DNA of 64,000 nt from Ailanthus altissimus (Eukaryota; Streptophyta; Magnoliopsida; Sapindales; Simaroubaceae): positions 6,773,001-6,837,000 of the forward strand of contig CAMPEX010000001.1 in NCBI GenBank assembly GCA_946807835.1, in the 5' to 3' direction. The notes below the pieces were generated by a model. The model saw nothing but the letters and a program-made list of their open reading frames with translations, was not told the origin of the DNA and searched no databases. The position numbers were made by a program, and so were the translations under genes. The first letter of the stretch is position 1; the number at the start of each line of letters is the position of its first letter. Shown piece after piece: positions 49,798 through 60,702 of this stretch.

Positions 49798-52190
49798 AAA
49801 ACAAAAATTCATATGATATATATATTTCTTAAATCAATTTAAATTAATTTTTGAATTAGAATTTTCTTATTCATTCCATTCTAAGGTAAATTTGCAACTG
49901 TAAAAATATTTAAATTATTAGATGTGATTACAAAAATAAGGTAGGGAAATATATACTGTTTTTTCAAGTCAATCTCTAAAGAAGTTGGGTAGGGTACCAT
50001 GGAAAGAGTAACGCTATTTGAACCCATGTTCATCTCATAAGCCCCATTTGTTATTGTACCCCGTTAATTTTTTTTTAAAAAAAAAAGCTAAACTTCAGCT
50101 ATTTGTTAGAAAATAGCATATTAAGGATGCTAGTGAACCGCATTTGAGACCGATATCCCGAAACTCATTTGCATTCACTTAAAAACTCAATGCAAAATTC
50201 TTTTCAAATTTGTTCTAATTTTGACATATTATTACTAAATCCACTCTACTAGATATATGTAATGGTTACTGAATTTGTTGTGGGTTCTACAGACTTTTAG
50301 TAGAATTTTAGCCTCTTACTTTCATTTTTGAGTATTTTTTTAAAATTTTAAGAGAAAAATATATTCTATCAATACAAATCTTTGAATTCTTTCACAAATA
50401 ATATAAAGGTTATGAAGTATTTATCTTCTGTCTTAAGTTTTGTCTTAAATTTAAATGAGGCTTATATTTATAAAAGAATGCAAAAATAGACCGTTTATAG
50501 TCATTATATAGCTTTTCACTTTCAAATTGGTTGACTGCTTTGCTAACTAATTTGAGCAAATTAGCTACTAACTCTAAGCAGTTTTAAAATCTATCAAAAA
50601 ACCAGCATGATGGTGAAACCGCTAAATTGCATTGACCAAAACTGTGGAACCACTTTGCACTTTTAAGTTGTACATACTTAAATGATTTGAACTTCTATTA
50701 AAAAAATAAATAAAAACTCTAAATTGAATTCCAAAAAATTTTTTAACACAATTATCTTTTTATTAACATTACACTTATGCATAAATATACTCTCTTGAAA
50801 TATCAACATAATTCTTAAAATGCCCATCTGTTTTTTTAAGATGTCTTCTTAAATGATCTTGTCTAAAATTTTCAAAATTCTTTACTCTTGTCCAAAATCA
50901 TTATTTTTTTTCTATTGTTTGGAATTTTAAAAATCTTCAAGATCTTCTAAGTCAACAATCTCCCATTGTTTGATAATAATAAATAATGTATGTAATATAT
51001 TTAATTTAAAAAGTATGTCTCTTCCTCTCAATTTGTGCTCCTTTAAATTATATTTTTAACAAGCCTTTTGATAAAATTCAAGAGTATATGTTATCAAAAA
51101 AATTTAGAATAAATCATAGACTAAAATGTATGCATATATTTCTCTCCCTTTAGTATCATAAAAAATAATAATATAATCATGAGCCATATAAAGAAAATGT
51201 GAATCACCAAAATATTAAAGATAAAAATCGTACACATGCTATAAAGATAATTAAGGCAGTGCTCCCCCTAAATATGTCATACATGTTTCACAATTTTTTT
51301 TTTGTTTGTAATCTTTATAAATAATTAATGCACTTGGAACCTATAAACTTATGCAGCAAGGATTAAGGAAAACACAAAATTGAATACGTGCATTTAAATT
51401 ATTTGATGAAAATAAAAGAATCGAAAGATTTATTACCAAATTTATTTATGCTTAATCTCCTCTCGTATCTCTTGATATTGGTACCTACAGATGTTATGTA
51501 CCAAAATATAAAATCTGAATTTAATCTATAGGTTCTTGAATGTTAACAATGGTTCCTTTTAAAATCTAAATTTATTTTCTATTAAATTTTTTGATTGAAC
51601 AATTAAAACTTTTTTCCATTATTATTGCAATATGACAATGAGAATAAAGATCAATTTTAAAAGAGGATTTGACAAAGTAAGCTTGAATTGTTTTTTTTTT
51701 TTTTTTGACGTTTGCATCGCAAACATCCCTTATAAAAACACATTTTTGAAGACCAATTAACTTATAAAAATCGTTTGTCTATTCGTAAATTTAAGCACAA
51801 TGTCATTTACATCATGAGTTTTTTTTTATGAGATTTTCATTTCAACTTTCAAAGTTTGATTTTCTTTTATTAAATTATTAACCTTTTCATGCAACCAATC
51901 ATTTTCTTTTCGTTAGTCATCAACTTCAAGTTTAAGACCCTCAACTTCTTCTTGCAACAAATTCTTTTCATTAATTGATTTCATTTTCATGATAATTATA
52001 ATTAATGCTCTTCAATAGGGGTTTCATTATCATTTATCATTATCATTTACCTTATTATTGGATTTATCATCATTGATAACAACAAGTGCAAAGTTAGTTA
52101 TTTTTCCTTTATCATCTACCAATGAATCATCATTCCATGTTGATTTCTCTTTTTGATTTTTTTTAAATTTTTTTTTTTTATAAATTTAAA
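49798..52190 (-). mobile_element. SIRE-like copia derivative, copy 1
   Basis: On the minus strand a gag C-terminal part (52160-51720: 'KEKSTWNDDSLVDDKGK', then a heptad-like 'NLLQEEVEGLKLEVDD', 'KVNNLIKENQTLKVE') is followed by about 750 bases without pol. Then come a purine run 'aatgggagat' (50967-50958) and an LTR beginning TGTTGAC (50957 down to about 49805). Gag residues just after the zinc knuckle are where it starts. It lacks protease, integrase and RT. A second copy with the same build lies at 54484-58200. Confidence 0.6.
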
Positions 52191-52480
52191 TTAAAGAGGT
52201 TTCACTAATACCATGGTATTGACACTTTTTTAAATGGTATCAATAAAATAATTTATTAGTGAATTGTTGATACCATGATATCAAAAATATAAAATGTAGT
52301 GAATTATTGATACCATGGTATCAGAAAATAAAGTAGCAGTGCATTGTCAACTACTCCGAGTGTAAACACATTGACAGTGAAACATAAATCAACCGTTGCG
52401 AGTACAAGTGCATTATCAACCACTACGAGTGAAAACGCATTGATAGAGAAAAATTAACTCTTGGGAGTACAAGTGCACTA
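52191..52480. repeat. Palindromic ATACCATGGTAT motifs and GAGT(A)CAAGTGCA repeats
   Basis: Palindromic motifs of the form ATACCATGGTAT (one with A for G) occur near 52212, 52270 and 52311. From 52340 a ~50-base unit with 'agtgcattgtcaactac', 'cgagtgtaaacacattg' and 'gagtacaagtgcattatc' repeats about three times. There is no gene call. Confidence 0.7.
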
Positions 52481-53165
52481 AAAGATTCATCCACCAATTT
52501 ATTTGAAAATGCAAAAAAATTAAAAAAAACCCCAAAAAATAAGATATCGCAAAATGGTCCAAAACTTAAGTAAACTACAAACTGTTCATATAACTTTTTA
52601 AAGTATACAAAAAGGTCCCTACAGAAACACTGGGTATTAAATAGAAAAACTAACACAACAGATTGATAGATCAGACCATGACGAGTCAAATGAAAAGGGG
52701 GAGTCGATTCACTAGCCAAATAATGGCTGGGATCAAAAATTGAAGAAAACGGTAGCAACAACTTCAAGCGGCGTGTTGCGGCATGTGAGATCTCTAATCA
52801 GCTGCACGTTCTCCAAATACATGGCAGACACCGTCTAAATGTCGTGATATGGGCAATGATTGCTCACTCGTCGAAGAAAATGGTGATCGAAAAAAGTTGA
52901 GGTTGGAGAGAAATCTAGCGTGTGTATTTGATTCCGACCTTGAATACGAGTGTTTCCTATAAGGTTGTGACCATTAGAATATGTTGAGCCTTAAAGGAAG
53001 GGCGGTGTATAGTGAATCCCCAAAACAGTAATCGCCGGTGAGTGAACAATAATAATAGTGAATGAACAGTGTCTCAAAAACTCAACCGGTAAAATTCTAA
53101 AAAATTAATAAATGATTATAAACAAAAAATAGAGACCCTAAGAAAGAATATTAACTAGCTCTGAT
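52481..53165 (-). other. Leader/gag-start region of a short-LTR copia element
   Basis: On the minus strand, sequence following the primer site at about 53158 has 'ctgttcattcactatt' and 'ctcaccggcgat', a leader style common in plant copia elements. No ORF is recognised with confidence; the 114-residue minus ORF (52423-52767) is hydrophobic and rich in Phe. Confidence 0.35.
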
Positions 53166-53170
53166 ACCTT

Positions 53171-53425
53171 ATGAGAAATGATAAAAATAAAAGAAAAAGA
53201 TAATATAAATAATAAAGAGAAATTAAAAAAAATTTAAAGAGTACATTGTTGTTGCAATTTCGTATGTTATAATTGTTACATGGTAAGTTTTATATAGGCT
53301 TTAAATTAACATAAATAAAGAAACAAAAGATAATAAGGAAATTAAATATAATACATTAATTAAAATTATAAAAGGCAATGTTAAATATAGTATGAATTGC
53401 TTTCTTAATTTCTTATATCTTTAAC
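53171..53425 (-). mobile_element. Short copia-type LTR
   Basis: On the plus strand, 'agctctgatacc' (the inverse of a Met-tRNA primer site, 53156-53167) is followed at once by TGAGAAATG and an AT-rich segment ending CTTTAACA at 53425. It includes 'ttttatataggcttt', a TATA-like LTR promoter. Length is about 255 bp, as in many plant copia LTRs. Confidence 0.5.
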
Positions 53426-53446
53426 AACAACATTAAAAAAATATTA

Positions 53447-53660
53447 TTGTTTGTTAATAACTTAATATTAGTAGGATCTTATAAAATGATAAATAATATT
53501 TTCCGTTTTTGCATATGCAGTTTCTTTTATGGCATTATAATTTTATATTAGTCAATAATAAGAGATTTTATTCAGCAGTGCATTGAATTTAAAGATCTTT
53601 ATCTAAGAAAAAAATGCGTTGGTCAATATTTTCATATTCAAAGTCACTAACTATATAATA
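53447..53660 (+). repeat. Dispersed ~200-bp repeat, copy 1
   Basis: This segment matches 63305-63535 closely ('ttgttaataacttaatatt', 'agtaggatc', 'ttcagcagtgcattgaatt', 'aaaatgcgttggtca'). The other copy lies just after a cysteine-rich peptide locus, so this may be what remains of that locus's duplicated 3' region, or an unrelated repeat. Confidence 0.85.
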
Positions 53661-53775
53661 ACAACAACAAAAATAACAACAACGACAACAGTAATAAGAT
53701 TTGTAACTTTGAATAATAATAACAACAACAACAACAACAACAGTAATAAGATTTGTAACTTTGAGGATAGTAATT
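53656..53775 (+). repeat. AAC/AAT microsatellite with duplicated 22-bp segment
   Basis: A run of (AAC)n and (AAT)n triplets is interrupted by 'agtaataagatttgtaact', which occurs twice about 56 bases apart. ORFs over it (Asn/Thr-rich on plus, Cys/Tyr/Leu-rich on minus) are artefacts of the triplet repeat. Confidence 0.85.
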
Positions 53776-53975
53776 TGAGTGTTGAGACTCATCCAAAACA
53801 TTATTATGAAAATTGTTGTAACACAATTCTTGAATCAGAACTTCTCTTTCCTCAATCCGAATCTGTTGCAAGAAATACAAGATCCGATTTTAATTTTTCT
53901 AGATTTTCGAGAAAAAGTGCTTTTGGATTTTGACTGACTTTTAGCAACAATTGGATAATGAATTTGCTTTTCCAG

Positions 53976-54355
53976 TATAATATAGGGATAATGACCGTTT
54001 TCTTTAATGTCCACTTGCTCCTTCTAATTTTAAAAAGTATGAAAATTTCTCTACTGTTATCACTTTTTATTATTCTGTTATCATTATTTTATTATTTTTT
54101 ATTATTTTTAATTAATTAATAATTTATCTTTAATAATATATATTTTAATAATTTTATCTCTAAATAAATTAGAGTATAATATATGTAAAATACAATTTAT
54201 TTATAGATAAAATTATTAATTTATTAAAAATAATAAAAAAATTAACAAAATAATTATAATTATAAAAAATTTTGACACTTTTTAAAACTACAAATGTCTA
54301 AGTGGACATTAAAAGAAACTTCAGGAGAAAAAGAGTTGTTATCCCATATAATATA
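53976..54355. mobile_element. MITE with 9-bp target duplication
   Basis: TATAATATA at 53976-53984 and 54347-54355 flanks a 362-bp segment. Its ends are imperfect inverted repeats: GGGATAAT..., then 'ttaatgtccactt' on the left; the complementary 'aagtggacattaa' and ...TTATCCC on the right. A 9-bp duplication points to a Mutator-type MITE. The low complexity of the target weakens that call. Confidence 0.55.
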
Positions 54356-54483
54356 TATTAATACTCAACATTTTCTACGGAATGTGTTTGATATGCAGTA
54401 GAAAATAAAATTTAAGGTCTGTACAATTTTTTAATTAGGGACATTTTTTTTCCTTTCCACCGTGAAAGTATCATTTTATTTTT

Positions 54484-57400
54484 TAAAAATAAACAAAAAT
54501 TCATATGATATATATTTCTTAAATCCATTTAAATTAATTATTGATTAGTATTTTTTTTATTCATCTCATTCTAGGGTAAATTTGTAACGATAAAAGTATT
54601 TAAATTATTGGATGTGATTACACAAATAAGGGAGCGAAATAGATTCTATTTTTTCAAGTCAATCTCAAAAGAAGTTGGGTAGAGCACCGTGGAAAGAGTA
54701 ACGCTATTTGAACCAATTTGTTCATCTCATAAGCCCCATCTTTTATTGTACCACATTAAATTATTATTTCTTCAAAAAAAAATTAAACTTGTACTTTTTA
54801 TGAGAAAATAGCAAATCAAATAGCGGACCGCATTTAAGACCGATGTCTTGCATCCACTTAAAAAGTGGATACAAAGTCCTTTCCAAATTTGCACTAATTC
54901 TGACAAATTATTACTAAATCCACTTTACTAGATATATGTAATGGTTACTGAATTTGTTGTGGGTTCTACTTACCCTTAGCAGACTTTTAGCCTTTGACTT
55001 TCATTTTTGAGTTTTTATTTTTTAAGTTTTAAGATAAAAACATATTCCATGAAGATAAATCTTTGTATTCTTTTACAAATAATATAAAGGTTATGGAGTA
55101 TTTATCTTTTATATTGAATTTGAATAATGCTTGTATTTATAAAAGAATGGATAAACAAATTGTTTATAGTTATTATATAGCTTTTTATTTTTTAATTGGT
55201 CATCCGTTTTGCATAAACCACTTAACTGCTTTGAGGAGGTTAACTAGCTACTAACTCTAAGCTGGTGAGGTAGGTCTTCATAGACTGGACTTATTTAATA
55301 AGATTTATCTACTTAAAACTCTTTAGAATGTATACCAAATGAATTCGATCTGTTTAAAATTCTTGAAAAAATAATATAATTTTTTAGATGCAAGTAAAAG
55401 ACACCTCAACTCTTTTCTTTAGAATGGTTTTAAATATATTTTTTCCTATTTTCATATGAGTGGATAAAATGGATCATTGGTGATGGAATTTTAATTAATT
55501 TTTAGTATGATAGATGACTATATGAAACCATTCTTTTTATTGGTGGTTTACAATTAAAAGGTATGGTCAAAGATGCAATTAAAAGGGACAATAAAGGATT
55601 TTGAATACTTTTTATTCTATTTTTTCACATTTAAATGAATGGGGCAATGATATTATTTTGTCAATTAATGGTAAGACTGATAAATTAGTTTGGATCTCTG
55701 TTAGAGATGGAATTCTTTCTTTAAAGAAGAGTTATAATTTCTTCAGAAGTCTCACAATAACTAATTCAACTTATTATCTCTTTGACGTGGTTTTTTCCCC
55801 TCTTAAAATTTTTATATTCATATGGCATTTGCTTTAAAATCTTCATCTTGTTGATGAATTATTGTGATCTCATGGTATATGTGTTGTTCTAGTTTGCTGC
55901 TTTTGTATAAGCGAGACTAAAACAGTGAACCACATTTTTGTATGTTGTTCACCAATTATAGAGCTTTAGTATTGGTTCGCACATATGTTTAAACAAAATC
56001 TTCCTTTGGTTTCAATTGCTATGGAATTATGAAAGTGATTTTGTCAAAAACGATTAGCCCCTAACTATTAAACTTATGAAGTTTATCAGCTGCTTACTTG
56101 TTTTATTTAATTTGCAGAAGTTAGAATCACCTTAGATTTGATAATCGAGGCTTCAATTTTTTTGGCATCAAGGCGAATTGTCTTGCTTATATTCGCTACT
56201 TTGTTACTTTTTGCCCTGGGTTTGTATTTGGTGACGACATTCTTATATTAGACCATCTGAGTATTGCCATTAATTTGAGACGTGCTTCAAAAATTATTAT
56301 TTTTTTCTAAAAATTTTCTCTTCAATGGTGGATTAAGATCAACCTGGATGGACATTCCAAAGGTAACCCAGGTATGACTGCTTGTGGAGGAGTCTTCAGA
56401 GATGAGGTGAGTTCATTTTTAGGAGGCTTCTCTTGTCCCCTAAAAATGCCTCCTAAAAATTGAGACAACCTAATATGCAGAAATAATGAGGGTTATCTTA
56501 GCTTTAGAGATTACTATTGCTCGCGAATGGCATAAGATAACCAATTTTGAAACCGGTTAGAAAACTAGTTTAATGGTTAAATCGCCAAATTGCATTGGCC
56601 GAAACTACTAAACCACTTAAGTTGTGCATGCTTAAATGATTTGACTACAACTTTCATTAAAAAAAACTCCAAATTGAATTCCATAAAAGTCCTTCAAAAG
56701 CTGACACAATTATCTTTCTATTAACATCACACTTGTGAATAAATGCAATCTCATGAAATGTCAACATAATTTTGAAAATGCCCTTCAATTTTCTTGAAAT
56801 GTCTTCATTAAGTGCTCTTGTTGTCTTGTCTAAACCTTTCAAAAAATTTCACTTTTGTTCAGAATTCTTATTTTTCTCTCTTGTTTGAAATCTTGAAAAT
56901 CTTTAAAGCCTTCTAGGTCAACAATCTCCTCCTTTTTAATGATGACAAGTAATATATGTAATATCTTTAATTTAGAAAGTATATGTTCCCCTCTATTTAT
57001 TCTTCTTTGCAATTATATTTTTAACAAACTTTTCACTAAAATTTAAGGGTATGTTATCAAGAATTTTTAGAGTAAATTATAAACTAAAATACATGCATAT
57101 ATTTATCCCCTAATGGCATTATAAAAAATAATGGTATAATCATGAGCCATATAAAAAAAGAATGAATCACCAAAATCTTATCAATAAAAATCATTCCCAT
57201 TCTATGAAGATAATTATGACAATGCTCCACTTAAATATGTCATACATGTTTCACAAATTTTCTATTTGTAATCTTTGCAAATAATTAATGTACCTAGAAC
57301 TTATGAACCTATGCATCAAGATTTAATATGATAAGGCAAATACAAAATTGAATCTATGTATTTAAATTATTTTATGAAAATCAAAGAATCAAAAGATTTG

Positions 57401-58200
57401 TTACCAAATTTATTTATGCTTAATTGCCTCTCCCATTCATTAATGTTGGTACCTAGAAAATAAATTCAAATCGTATATTTTAGTACATACATCTATATGT
57501 CCTTAAATGTTAATAATGATTCCTCTTGAAACTTAAATTTATTTTCTATCATTTTTTATTTTTTCTGATTGGACAATTAAAAAGTTTCTCCATTTTTGTT
57601 GCAATGGGACAAAGAGAATAAAAGATCAATTTTAAAAGAGGATTTGTCAAAGTAAGCTTGAATATATATATATATATATATATATTTGTTTGAGATGTTT
57701 GTATCCTCAATCTCCCCTGTAAAAACACATTTTTTAGGATAAATTAACATATCAAAATTCTTTTGTCCATAAGTAAATTTTAAAACAATCTCATTTAAAT
57801 TATGAGCTTTTTTTTTATGAGATTTTCATTTCAATTTTCAAAGTTTCATTTTTTTTAATTAAATTATTAACTTTTTCATACAAACTATCATTTTCTTTAT
57901 TCAAAACTTTATTTTCTTTTGTTACTCGTTAACTTTAAGTTTTAAAACTTATAATTTCTTCTTACAACAAATTCTTTTCACTAATCGATTTCATTTTCAT
58001 GATTTTTGATTTCTTCAATGAATTATTATTAAACTCCATAGGGGTTTCATTATAATTTACCTCATTATTGAATTTGTCATCATTAATAACCATATTATTT
58101 CTCCGTCATTATTTACTATTTACTGATGAATCGTCATCCTATGATTTCTCTTTTTGTTATTTCTTATTTTTATTTTTTATTTTTTATTTTTTTTGTAAAA
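54484..58200 (-). mobile_element. SIRE-like copia derivative, copy 2, with LINE fragment inside LTR
   Basis: This has the same layout as copy 1: gag C-terminal part (about 58160-57750), no pol, a purine run near 56937-56924, and an LTR starting TGTTGAC at 56923. A LINE fragment (55263-56545) splits the LTR; without it the LTR is about 1.15 kb, as in copy 1. Identity to copy 1 is high through both LTR and internal part, with scattered indels. A (TA)n run lies at 57664-57685. Confidence 0.6.
55263..56545 (+). mobile_element. L1-type LINE fragment: RT-zinc region and RNase H
   Basis: The plus strand gives 'DKLVWISVRDGILSLKKSYNFF', then 'SETKTVNHIFVCCSPIIELWYW' (the zinc-binding region after plant L1 RT). 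Near 56330 the RNase H start 'WIKINLDGHSKGNPGMTACGG' appears with its first catalytic aspartate. It is cut off at both ends and has no poly(A). It interrupts the LTR of the SIRE-like copy 2. Confidence 0.75.
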
Positions 58201-58755
58201 GTAAAGTTTCACTTAAAAGAATTTAAATCAGTTCAATAAAATCTCAAAACCGCGTCTTTTTGCTTCCGCATTAAAAAAAAATTCTACGTGGAAAAAAATG
58301 CTACCTGATGCATATTTTTGCCAACCATTACCGTTATTCTAACTTTTATAAAATATCGTATAAATCTTTTTATCACAATTTTTTTATTGATTCTATTACA
58401 AAACAATGATGCTTACCGTCATAAATCAATGGTAATTTTCATTAATATTTTTGGGATAGAAAATACCACTGCCTTTTGATAGCATGTCTACTTCATTATG
58501 ACTTCGGAAATTTATCTCAAATTTGTGATAGTTTAAAAATATTATTGAAAATTTTCTATCACGAATTTGTTTTTTAAAATACTAATATTACATAAGATGA
58601 TCGCTTATACTATAATTAAAAAATTATCAAGACAAGATATTATATTTACTAACTAGCACATAACTAAACATACAAACCTTGTAAAAGAAGAAAGAATAGA
58701 CTTTTTTATGAAAATAAAATACAAACCCTACAAAAAGAGAAGAGAAACACCTCTT
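58201..58755. other. AT-rich spacer, no gene recognised
   Basis: No credible ORF on either strand. Some phrasing ('atttgtgatag') faintly recalls CACTA internal sequence. Confidence 0.45.
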
Positions 58756-58900
58756 AAAAAAAAAAATTATTCACAGTCTCAACATTCGTTAACACTCTGA
58801 AGAAAATTTATTCGCAGTCTCAATATCCACTAACACTCAAACATCTAATCTCATGATTAGGAAGATGTACACTTAACCACTCGACCAAGCTATCATGTGC
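58756..58900 (-). mobile_element. tRNA-derived SINE
   Basis: On the minus strand the start 'gatagcttggtcgagtgg' looks like the D-arm/A box of a Ser- or Leu-type tRNA. A decayed B box 'gatgtttgagtg' follows near 58845. An internal near-duplicate of ~30 bases ('gttagtggatattgagac' / 'gttaacgaatgttgagac') comes next, and it ends in a T-rich tract at 58756-58767. This is the layout of plant SINEs with a T tail. The B box has changes that would weaken polymerase III use. Confidence 0.6.
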
Positions 58901-59390
58901 ACAAAAAATTTATTTCATCATAGTGTTTTTTTAATTTTTTTTAGACAACTTTATAAATATTTTATTGTAATTGATTGTGTCTTCAAATTTTCAATTTGTT
59001 AATTTAATACAAAAGTCAATTCAAATTATGGTTAAATTACTAAGCACTGATTGTAGTTAATTACTAATAGTCTGTCCTGATTTCAAGAATAGTCTTTCAC
59101 CTTCATGGTAATAGGCAAATTGTTTTATTAAGACCTAGTTATGTCCATTAATCATTCAGTATAGAGACCAAATCAATACATTTTCAATGAACATTTTGAA
59201 TTTAGAATCCGGGAAGTGAAAAACAATCTAAAAAATAATTAAGGGAAAAGAAAATTTATACCCGTAGTTTAAAAAAAATGACATTTAAACTCTAATATTT
59301 TTTAAATTTTCATTTAAACCATCTGTAAGTGACGAAATCAATTAAAGTTAAGTTAAAATATTATTTCGGCTTACACACAAAATTCGAAAT
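58901..59390. other. Spacer between SINE and ribosomal protein pseudogene
   Basis: AT-rich sequence with no ORF of note. Nothing recognised. Confidence 0.5.
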
Positions 59391-59395
59391 TAAGT

Positions 59396-59935
59396 AAGCA
59401 TCTTCAGCCTCATCTTTTGACACTCCCTCCTTGAACTTGTTGGGCAACCTTTCAATCAGCTCTTTAGCCTCTTTCAATGCCAAGCTCATCAGGGCTCTCG
59501 ATAACTTAATCATCGTAATTCTCGCATTGCGGGCACTTCCTCAATGACTTCGTCGAACTCGGTCTTCTCCTCATTAACAGCCAGGGCCTCAGCTCTAGGG
59601 GAACCGGGAGCGACACCGACAGCGGCGACAGGAGCCAAGATAGCGACGGAGATGTCGAGCTTGTCCTGGAGGTAGTCAATGAGATTGCGAGCTTCTTCGA
59701 GAGTAAGGGAGGATATCTCGGCGCCAAGCTTCTCAACGGATTTGCTTAAAATTCGAATTCATTCGACTTGAATGGATTATTGATCTGCTTAAAATTATTT
59801 CTCGAGGGCTTCGACGATAGAGAGAGGGCGCACGTGGGAGGCACAATGGGGTTGGGGTTAAGGATTAAAATGGGAATTTGATGAATTGTTTGGGAAAAAG
59901 GAGAGGGGTTTATGGAGGAAGTGGGGTGAGAGCTA
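59396..59935 (-). pseudogene. RPL12-like: Chloroplast-type 50S ribosomal protein L7/L12 pseudogene
   Basis: L12 forms the flexible stalk of the bacterial-type ribosome. On the minus strand a Ser/Pro-rich possible transit region is followed by 'RPLSIVEALEK', then 'KLGAEISSLTLEEARNLIDYLQ', then an Ala/Pro hinge ('LAPVAAVGVAPGSP'), then '[14 protein letters not shown]' and, in a shifted frame, '[21 protein letters not shown]' with '[12 protein letters not shown]'. These are the N-terminal dimer domain, hinge and C-terminal domain in order. About 64 extra bases with a stop separate 'VEALEK' from 'KLGAEI', flanked by a GAGAA repeat. A frameshift lies near 59530, and the final helix is lost after 'EDA'. 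The sequence is distinctly GC-richer than its surroundings, so the copy is rather young. It is a nuclear pseudogene. Confidence 0.85.
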
Positions 59936-60702
59936 AAAGTGACTCTTGATAATTCGATATGAAGGTAATTTATAATTATTAATGTTAGTATCGTATGAAG
60001 TGGGGTGGGGATAGTATGTTTAACTTCAGTAACTTATTATGAAGGTTAATTCAGTAATTCAACGATTTTATGAGAACAATATTGACATTGCACATGACAA
60101 GTTGAAACACCACTTAACAGCTTCCAATTTAAAATAAAGGGTAATTATGTAATTTTATCAAAATAATTTAGGTCAAATTCGGTACATTATGTCATAGGAA
60201 TGGTTATTTTTAACTCTATATCAATTAGTATGTGTAATATGATAATTTATCTTGAAATTGCTGATGTGGACATCTTTTAAATGGCCAAAACTCAATTCAA
60301 AGGTATAATTATATTTTTATTAAATTTAACTAATTTTTGTTAGTTTTAATAGATTCCGTCATTTGATAAGAGTATAAATAAAACTTTTAAAAAATATTAG
60401 AGTTTGGATGTTCTTTTTTTCAAACTATAGAGATTTAGATGTCTTTTTCTCAAAAATTAATAATTATTTTTTGTTGTTATACCCGTGCTGCAAATGCAGT
60501 TGTTGTTTGCACACAAAACATCCTTTTTCAATTTTTTATTTTTTAAAAAAACTTTTCATAAAATTAAAAAAAAAATGGCACATAGGTAAATTATCTACCT
60601 AAACCTACTTTTCATAAATCGTGCCGACATAACACGACCCATTTACTACTTCTAATCAATTGTCTAAAGTACTTAGCCACATCGTACTTTCACCCCCAAG
60701 AC
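59936..60702. other. Spacer with a hAT-like motif
   Basis: AT-rich, no gene recognised. At 60618-60640 'cgtgccgacataacacg' resembles subterminal motifs of hAT elements and is inversely repeated near 63903-63925. The ORF 60408-60602 is not recognisable. Confidence 0.4.

Noticed and set aside
52423..52767. 114-residue hydrophobic minus-strand ORF as a gene
   Set aside because: Lies in the leader region of a copia element, with Phe-rich composition, no domain and no conserved context.
53619..53933. 104-residue ORF through the AAC/AAT repeat
   Set aside because: Low-complexity Asn/Thr run; the C-terminal part is unrelated to any family I know.
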